Source of the DNA: Thinopyrum elongatum | Lineage: Eukaryota; Streptophyta; Magnoliopsida; Poales; Poaceae | Length of the DNA: 64,000 nucleotides | Assembly: GCA_011799875.1 (NCBI GenBank) | Contig: CM022302.1 | Coordinates: 185,806,942-185,870,941, forward strand | Direction: 5' to 3' | In this document: piece after piece, positions 56,165-64,000 of the stretch | How the letters are laid out: every line of letters begins with the position of its first letter | How positions within the stretch are numbered: position 1 is the first letter of the stretch | Position numbers and translations under genes: made by a program | The notes under the pieces: generated by a model | The model's input: the letters and a program-made list of their open reading frames with translations, nothing else | Told to the model about the DNA's origin: nothing | Database searches by the model: none

Positions 56165-59100
56165 TGACGCCCCTGACTTAATCATGCACTAATCATACAC
56201 GCAAACATGCACGATCAAGCACAGGGACTCACGGGAAGATATCACAACACAACTCTAACACAAATAAATGGGGATCCACAATATTACAGACCAGGGATCC
56301 GAAGATCCGAATACATAAGTCAGTCATACAAATATTATCTGAGTACAGACATAGTTAGACAAGTTTGCCTTAAGAAGGCTAGCACAAACAACGACACTAG
56401 ATCGAAAGGCGTTGGCCTTCTGCCTGGGAGCCTCCGATCCTACTCCTGGTCGACTGGCTCGATCCAGTAGTACGTGCCCTCTGGACCCTCCTAGTAGTAA
56501 GCTCCTGTGGTGGCATCTGGCTCCTGGACTCCATCGTCTGATGTATCATCAAGGTGGGGTATGGGGAAAAGAGAAAGTAAAGCAACCGTGAGTACTCATC
56601 CGAAGTACTCAGCAAGCAAGGATCTATACTACATATGCAACATTATCAATGGAGAAAGGCTGTATATGTGGACTGGGCTGCAAAAATGCCAGAATAGAGA
56701 GAAGGCCTAGTCCTATCGAAGACTAGCATCTTCACGAAGTCATCATCTTGTAGCAATAGAAGAGAGTAGAATAGCATTTTATTTAGCAAATATGTTGAAG
56801 CAAGCCTAGAGATCCTTCCTTGACTCCCAAGCGAGAAAGTGATCCCGAAGCTTCAATTAAGTAACAAGTATCCAGTTCAAGTAGTAGATCGGGATACACA
56901 AACTGAGCGTCCTTTACCGTAGGACCGGCTATCGATAGATCATTCATCCCTGCAGGGGTGCACTACTGTTACCCAACACGCTCGATCAACTCTGGCCGGA
57001 CACACTTGCTGGGTAATGCCCGACCTCGGTAGATCAACACGAAGCAGCGCCCTACCTAGGCTCAGCAGAGAGGTCAGCACGCCGGACTAACCTATGCACC
57101 CAGAGGTCTTGGGCCATCGCCCTGGGCACCCTGCGCATTGCGTGGCTGGCCGGGGTGCAGGCGCGACACTGAACTCGTCAGTGAAGTATCCAGCCCATTC
57201 CCGGTGATCAGCCCGCACGGTGAATCGTGACGTCTGATGAGCTTTCGGGAGAAACGTACATCGCAGAGGGCCCCATAACCATAATCCCGCGTGGTGGTAG
57301 TGCGTATAGGGCACGTCGACCCACTCAGATCACACACCCAAATCCAATAGGCTCATTTATTATCACGCGGAGACAATCAGAGTCTCTGAAGCTCCGCCAC
57401 AATATCACACTCGAGTGCCCTTCCGGCACACTCGACATCACAGATCCCCAGTGGGTACCCACCAGGGTGGACCCACCTGTAACAAAGGTCAAAGTAACCG
57501 TGTGGTCATAACATCAAAGGGGAAACCCGAGGAATCACCCTCGGCGATTCCACTCGATGAAGTCATCAGGGTGAACGTATGAGGCATCACCCTCGAGGTT
57601 CACACTGAGGGGTTGCACGACTGAGTCGTACCAGAAGTGGAGAAGGAGGAATCACCCTCGGTGACCACGACCGAACAGCTACGCCGCAGAGTATTCATCA
57701 GGAGTGCGTTACGAGGTATCACCCTCGACACTCGATAGTAACTATGCAGAGTCATACAACTAAGGGGGGGGGGGGTGAGGTGATGTGTCGGTCTCTGGTC
57801 GACGATCACCTTGACGAGTCGTCGATGATCAAGCAGAGGCAACAAGGGTAAGGTGGTGGGGTCACTGATGGTTCACTACCAACCTATACTAAACAGTTTA
57901 TCATAGGCAGGTAAGGTAACAATGAACAGGTTACAACAGTAGGCTATGCATCAGAATAGGAGCATACATTAACAGTAGCAAAATCTAATGCAAGCAGGAG
58001 AAATGGAATGGGCGATATCTGGATGCTCAAGGGGGGGCTTGCCTGGTTGCTCTGGCAAGAGAGAGAGGTCGTCAACGGGCTGCTCGTCGGTAGTGTACTC
58101 GTACCCAGGTGCAGCGTCGTCGGTCTCGGCGTCTATCGAGAGAGATAAGGAGGGGGAGAGAAACAATAAATTCACGGCAATAATGCAAACAATATGTATG
58201 ACATGCCTAAATGAAATGCCGGGGTGTTCTACTGCCTAACTAAATGATTTAGTTAATTTAGAAACTTATTTGGATTTATTTAGTCAAAGTTGGGCACTAT
58301 TCACTTATCGAAATCGGTCTAAAAGTTCAACGTTCATATAGCTAGGGGCATCTGACAGGAATACGGAGGGCGTATTCAGGTTCGTATCGAAATTCTGAGC
58401 AAGTTTCGTATATAAATTATTTTCATCGGAGTTACGGTTTATTTAATATGATTTTCTAAAGTTTTTATTAATTTCTGGAATTTAATTATTTATTTAAATT
58501 AAACATTATCCGAAACAGCATATGCTGACGTCATCATGACGTCAGCATGACGTTAGCAGTCAACCTAACAGGTGGGGCCCACCTATCATTGACTGATTAG
58601 TTAATTAGGGTTTAACTAACTAATTACTGTTTAATTAAACTAATTAACTAAATTAGATTAACCTAATCAGGATTAATTAAATTAATTAATTCACAAATTA
58701 ATTAATTAATTAATTAATTATTAATTTTAATAATTCATTTTATTTTTATTTCTATTTATTATTATTTTTTAAACGTTTCAGGGGCTGGGCCCATTCTGTC
58801 AGCGGCACAGGGGCTTCGGCCCCACCTGTCTGTGGCCCGAGAGGCCACAACGGGTGAGGGCGCGGCGCGCGGGCATGGCCAGGGGGCGAGCCCGGCGCTG
58901 GGCGCGGCCAGGCGCGGCAGGACGTCGGCCAGAGCGCCGCCGGACACGAGGTGAGGTCGCGCGCGTGGGTGGGGGTGCGAGGCGGCGCCGAAGAAAGCGA
59001 GGTGGCGCGGGGGAGCTGCGGGCGAGCAGCGCAGCGGCAGAGCGAGGCGCAACGAGGCGGGGCTCGGGCGCGGCGTGCGGGTGCGGCCAGGCACGCGCGG

Positions 59101-60082
59101 GCACGCGCGCGCGGGCAGCGGCAGTTGCGAGCGGGGCAAACAGCGGCAACGCAGAGGCAGCAGCAGCAACGGCCGGACCGGGGGGCGCGGGGCTCGGGGC
59201 GTCCGAGCGCGCGCGCATCGGCGTGAGCAGGGGCGAGGCGCGGGGCGCGACGAGCTGGCGGTGACCGTGGGGCGAGAGGGGTGGGGGCGGGGCGACGGAG
59301 GCCGTGGCCTCACCGTTCGTTGCAGGGAGGGAGGGCGCACTCGGACCGACGATGGAGAGGCGGGGCAGTCCGTCGGGCGGTGGCGTTGGCGACGTTCGGC
59401 GACGGGGACGAGGGCGAGGCGGCGTCCACCGCGGCAGGCGAGCCGCAGGCTCGGCCTGATCCAGGATGGACCGGGTGGGGGGGCGAGTAGACTTTTTTTT
59501 TGCTCCTTTTCTTTCGGTGTGTTTATTGTTTCGTCCATGGGCAGGGTCTAGGGCCATGGTGCATTCGGTCCGCCGTCTGGGCCGTGGCCCAGTTGGGCCA
59601 GGTGTTTTTCTTTTTCTTATTTTTGCTTTACTCCTTTTGCCTTTTTTTATTTATTTATTCCTATTTTCTGTTTTGCAATTAGTTAGGCCTCAAAATGATT
59701 TTTGTAAATTATGGCATTTGCTCCAATAATTACTAGGCATCCTCTACCACTGTCAAAAATTGGTTTGGAGACAATTTGAGTTCACACAATTTTTATAATA
59801 AATAAAATGCATTAATCCTTGCTGTTTTGGTAATGTTAGTGCCACCTAATTAATTTATTAATTGTTGGTTACAATTTTAGAATAGCCTCTGCAATATTTG
59901 CTATTTATTGAACATTTTAGTTTGTATGTTGAACAACTTTTATTTTCCACTTTCATTTAAATTTTGAATTTTGACTTAGGAGTTGAAATGCAATATGATG
60001 CTAATGATGATTATGCACTGTTAACATGCTGACTTGTCATTATCAAAAGTGATTACTGTGGCTAATGACATGGGGTGTTACA
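56165..60082 (-). repeat. 3' LTR of element E
   Basis: The LTR is 3918 bp. On the minus strand it starts TGTAACACCCCATGTC and ends GGGGCGTCA. The order is AT-rich start, a very GC-rich block (59480-58790), an AT-rich stretch with (TTAA)n, the conserved block shared with C and D (56985-56907), and a tail with GAGTACT motifs (56620-56586). The long open frames in the GC-rich block exist on both strands and in several frames and are not taken as genes. Confidence 0.85.
58676..58722. repeat. (TTAA)n-rich simple repeat in the LTR of element E
   Basis: Runs of ATTAATTAATTAATT with short breaks lie in an AT-rich part of the LTR. Confidence 0.85.
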
Positions 60083-60118
60083 ATTCTCCTCATCTATCAA
60101 GAATTCTCGTCTCGAGAA

Positions 60119-63100
60119 TTAAGAGGAAGACTGAAAGAAAGAGGGGTATTCTTCGCGAAGACGATCCTCGCGTTCCCAAGTGGCTTCATCTTCAGAATGA
60201 TTTGACCACTGAACTTTGAGGAATTTGATTGACTTTTGACGAGTTCGACGCTCAGCTTGATCAAGAATACGGATGGGATGTTTTGGATAAGACAGATCTT
60301 CCCGTAATTCAAGCATTTCGTGATCCACAACTCGAATAGGATCCTTGAAGCAGCGACGGAGTTGGGATACATGAAAGACATCATGTACTTGTGAAAGATT
60401 TGGCGGCAATTGCAATTGATATGCCACCTCTCCTGGATGGGCAAGAATACGAAACAGGCCAATGTAGCGAGGAGCTAACTTGCCTTTGATTCCGAACCGA
60501 TGAGTGCCTTTCAACGGAGTGACGTGGAGGTAAGCTTGTTCGCCAGGTTGATACACCATTTTTCGGTGCTTTCGGTCATAGTTGCTCTTCTGACGAGACT
60601 GAGCAGTTTTCAGATGTTCACGGACAATGCGGACTTGTTCTTCAGCTTGCTGAATAATGTCCAGTCCGACGAGTGAGCGTTCCCCAGTTTCTGACCAATT
60701 CAGAGGGGTTCGACACTTACGACCGTATAGAACTTCAAACGGTGCCATCTTCAGACTAGCTTGATAGCTATTGTTGTAAGAGAATTTGGCATATGGAAGA
60801 GATTCCTCCCATTTCTTACCGAAGGAGATGACGCAAGCTCGAAGCATATCTTCGAGCACTTGATTAACTTGTTCAACTTGACCCTGAGACTGAGGGTGAA
60901 AAGCGGTGCTGAAAGACAGATGAGTTCCCATAGCTTCCTGGAAACTATTCCAGAATCTGGAGGTGAAGAGGCTGCCACGATCAGAACTGATCTCCAAGGG
61001 AACACCGTGGAGTGACACAATTCGGGAAACATACAAGTCTGCTAACTGGCTAGCAGTGATTGTCTCCTTAACTGGCAGAAAGTGAGCAACCTTGGAGAAT
61101 CGGTCAATGACGACAAAAATAGCATCATGACCCTTCTGAGATCTGGGAAAACTAGTAATGAAATCCATTTGCACCTTGTCCCATTTCCATTCAGGAATTT
61201 CAAGGGGTTACAGAGTTCCAGCAGGCCTTTGATGTTCTGCTTTAATGCGTCGGCAAACGTCACACTCAGAAACATAACGAGCAATATCTCGCTTCATATT
61301 AGGCCACCAGTATCTCTGACAAATGTCACGGTACATCTTTGTGCTACCAGGATGAATTGACAGAGGAGTGTCATGAGCTTCCTTCATAACGTGTTCCCTC
61401 TCATCCTTGAACTTGGGTACGAAGAGACGGTGTTGGAAAAATAGGATCCCATCCTTATCAAGATGGAATTCCGACGGCTTTCCTTTCTTGAGGTACCGCT
61501 TAATCCTTTCAACTTCAGTGTCATACTTTTGTATAATCTTAATGCTGTGCTCAAGATCCGGTTCAACAACTAAGGTATTGAGATAACCCTGCGGAACAAT
61601 ATGGAGGTTCAATTTGCGAAGCTCTTCATAAAGCATAGGTTGTTCTTCCTGAACCATAAGATTGTTGCAATAAGCCTTACGACTCAAAGCATCGGCCATT
61701 ACATTAGCCTTGCCAGGGGTGTATGAGATATTCATATCATAATCGGCAATTGTTTCGAGCCATCTTTGTTGACGAAGGTTCAGATCTGGTTGAGTATATA
61801 AATACTTCAAACTTTGGTGATCCGTGTATATCTCGCAATGATTACCGAGAAGGTAATGTCGCCATAGCTTCAGGGCATAAATAACCGCAGAAAGTTCAAG
61901 ATCATGCACGGGATAATTTTCTTCATGAGGACGCAATTGTCGGGAGGCATAAGCAATCACCTTGTGTTCTTGCATTAGGACACAGCCTAATCCTTGACGA
62001 GAGGCATCACAGTATATCACGAAATCCTTTTGGGAATCCGGGGGTGCTAATACTGGGGCAGATGCCAATTTATCTTTTAGTGTCTGAAAGCTTTCTTGAC
62101 ATTTTTCTGTCCACTCAAATTTAACACCTTTGTGAAGCAGATTTGTCAATGGTTTTGCAATCTTGGAAAAGTTCTCAATGAATCGATGGCAATAACTAGC
62201 AAGTCCGAGAAAACTTCTGACTTGCTTGACATTCTTCAGGGGAGTCCAGTCAAGAATAGCCTGAACTCGTTCGGGGTTAACAGCAATTCCATCCTTGGAA
62301 ATCACATGACCAAGGTAGGTTACTTCAGAAAGCCAAAATTCACATTTGGAATACTTGGCATACAACTGGTGTTCTCGGAGCCTTTCCAGTACCAGACGGA
62401 GGTGTTGAGCATGTTCTTCTTTATTCTTAGAATAGACCAGAATATCATCTAGATATACCACGACGAACTTGTCGAGGTAATCCATGAATATATAATTCAT
62501 CAGACGGGAGAATGTAGCTGGGGCATTCTTTAGGCCAAATGACATGACGGTGTATTCATAGGAGCCATAACGCGTGACGAATGCAGTCTTGGAAATATCC
62601 TCTTCACGGACACGGATCTGGTGATAACCCAACCTCAAGTCAAGTTTAGAGAACACCGATGATCCAGCAAGTTGATCATAAAGATCATTGATCCGGGGCA
62701 GTGGGTATTTATTCTGGATTGTGGCTTGGTTAATGGGCTGGTAATCCTGAACCAAACGGTTAGTTCCATCCTTCTTCTTAACGAAGAGTGAAGGTGCTCC
62801 CCAAGCAGAGGAACTGGGGCGGATGAAACCACTTTTAAGCGACTTGTCGATTTCTTCCTTAAGCTCGAGAAGGTGGTGCAGAGGCATATTATAAGGACGC
62901 TTGGCAATAGGGACAGTGCCAGGCTTCAAGTCAATGACAAACTCGACAGCCCTAGCCGGGGGTATGCCTGGAAGTTCTTCGGGAAAGACGTCTGGAAAAT
63001 CTCGAACGACATGAACGTTCTCGATTCCTTCCAGAGGTGAAGCATTCAAAGCATTCAGAGCATATATCTGAGCTTCAGCATCTTGAGTAATGCGGGATGT

Positions 63101-64000
63101 ATAATTTACTATCTCATCGGTGGGGTGAAAAAGTTGGACAACTTTAGTGGCACAATTGATCGAAGTTATGTGAGCTTTCAACCAATCCATTCCGAGGATG
63201 AGGTCTATGGTGGAAGACTTCAGGATAATAGGTGAAGCCAGGAATTCAAATCCCTTGATTTCAACAGGGACATTGTGTGCCATCATAGTGGTTTGACATT
63301 GGCCTCCAGGGGTGCGGACAACTACTGGCAGGTTCATCTTTTCGAATGCAATGTCATGAGATAATGCAAATGCTTCAGACATGAATGAATGCGATGCTCC
63401 TAAATCAAATAATACAGAAGCGGGTACTGAGTTAACGAGAAGGGTACCCATCACAGTAGCAGGTTGATCCTGGATTTCTTCAATGTCAATGTTGTAAGCG
63501 TGTCCACGACCATGTGCAGCAGACCCGGTATTATAGTTGCGGGTCTGATTATTGCCACGACTATTGCCACGGCCAGTACGAGGAAAGGCCAACTGATTCT
63601 GAGTCTGGCGGCAGTCTTTAGCCTGGTGACCTGGTTTGCGGCACTTGAAGCACAGACCATCTTCAGGAGAAAGAGGAGCATTGTTTTGAATAGCTTGAGC
63701 CTTTGGCTGCCTCGGTGGTGGAGGAGGCAGACGTGGTGCAGCATAATTGTTCTTTGGCGCAGAGGTATTGGGACGGAACGCATTGTTGGGAATCCAAACT
63801 CGACGCTTCTGTGCTGAGCCCGAAGATGAGCCAGCATCACGATAGCGCTTCTGCGAGTCCTTGTGTTCCATCTGAGCGGTCTCAACAAGAATAGCCTTGT
63901 TCACTAGAGTTGAAAAGTCGTTGAAGTCTTGAGCAGCAAGTGCAAGCTTGAGGTCTGGGTGGAGTCCATTACGGAACTTCTCTTGTCTGCGAGCATCTGT
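60119..64000 (-). pseudogene. gag-pol of chromovirus element E, nearly intact, one in-frame stop
   Basis: One frame is open from the window edge (64000) to a TAA at 61208-61210, then again to 60119. Gag's C-terminal part has a zinc knuckle [14 protein letters not shown]. Protease has [13 protein letters not shown]. Reverse transcriptase has [13 protein letters not shown] with the catalytic YLDD. RNase H begins [15 protein letters not shown]. Integrase shows the HHCC finger (HPGSTKMY…CDVCRRI), then the stop, then the core with Asp in QMDFI, Asp in SSDRGS and Glu in GQVEQVN. The end has RILDQAERRTRQKSIKFLKV followed by W and EATWEREDRL, a chromodomain-like segment that in chromoviruses steers integration. 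The stop replaces a Gln codon (CAA to TAA) between finger and core. There are no frameshifts. Apart from that codon the visible part looks functional. Confidence 0.88.

Larger units (their letters stand above)
56165..64000 (-). mobile_element. Chromovirus (Tekay/Del-type Gypsy) element E, 3' part
   Basis: Read on the minus strand, internal sequence runs from 64000 to 60083 and the 3' LTR from 60082 to 56165. Gene order is gag, protease, RT, RNase H, integrase with a C-terminal chromodomain-like segment, which places it among the chromoviruses. LTR start TGTAACACCCC, an LTR of about 3.9 kb and the type of pol fit the Tekay/Del clade. The start of gag, the primer site and the 5' LTR lie beyond the window. 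It inserted into Copia element H and is the youngest-looking element here. Confidence 0.88.

Noticed and set aside
58762..59557. Open frames of about 250 codons on the minus strand and 136-158 codons on the plus strand in the LTR of element E
   Set aside because: Several frames on both strands are open together in very GC-rich DNA. The products are low-complexity Arg/Pro/Ala, and no ATG or promoter arrangement stands out. This is composition, not a gene.

Overview
The window looks like intergenic DNA from a large grass genome, most likely a Triticeae species (wheat, Aegilops, barley or rye). No intact cellular gene, rRNA or tRNA was recognised. Almost everything is transposable elements nested inside one another, plus a few decayed or captured gene pieces. 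The Triticeae call rests on Athila-type LTRs of the TGATACGTCC...GGGTCATCA kind, Stowaway MITEs, a CACTA element with subterminal repeats, Tat-lineage Gypsy elements and chromovirus-type elements with LTRs of about 4 kb. It comes from pattern recognition, not from a database search.

Layout. 1-597: end of an Athila-type LTR. 597-1354: a truncated Harbinger-like element. 1512-2672: a complete non-autonomous Harbinger-like element with TSD TTA and a 157-codon ORF. 2676-7300: low-information DNA ending in two exons of a chaperonin-60 pseudogene. 7604-8818: a 30-bp minisatellite with direct and inverted copies, split by a Stowaway MITE. 8818-9651 and 18954-19900: two halves of a minus-strand plant transposon ORF (element F) split by a 9.3-kb CACTA element (G, 9652-18953, TSD CTT). 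G carries an F-box fragment and a 3'-5' exonuclease-like pseudogene.

19901-49850 is an Athila-type element (A). Its 5' LTR was hit by a Tat-lineage Gypsy element (B, 20261-46888, TSD CCCAT). B carries a multi-exon antisense gene, and that gene was in turn split by a non-autonomous long-LTR element (C, 32887-44801, TSD AAATC). C has two 4.2-4.3-kb LTRs and an internal region with three small ORF cassettes, each behind its own TATA-like box. A breaks off after gag-protease against D (about 49850-55356, minus strand), a truncated long-LTR element with a zinc-knuckle ORF. D is entered by a short-LTR Copia element (H, from 55357). H is entered by E (56165 to beyond 64000, minus strand), an autonomous chromovirus whose gag-pol is open except for one stop codon.

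How the parts relate. C, D and E share LTR start sequences, a conserved block inside the LTR and a similar 3' internal/LTR junction; C also has a tRNA-Met-type primer site. C and D, which show no pol, may therefore be moved in trans by E-like chromoviruses. The nesting order agrees with LTR divergence: B's LTRs differ by roughly 8% and C's by roughly 4% over the stretches aligned by eye. The points most worth a second look are C's three-cassette internal region (two related ORFs with a dsRBD-like layout), B's spliced antisense gene, the captured genes in G, and the LTR block shared by C, D and E.
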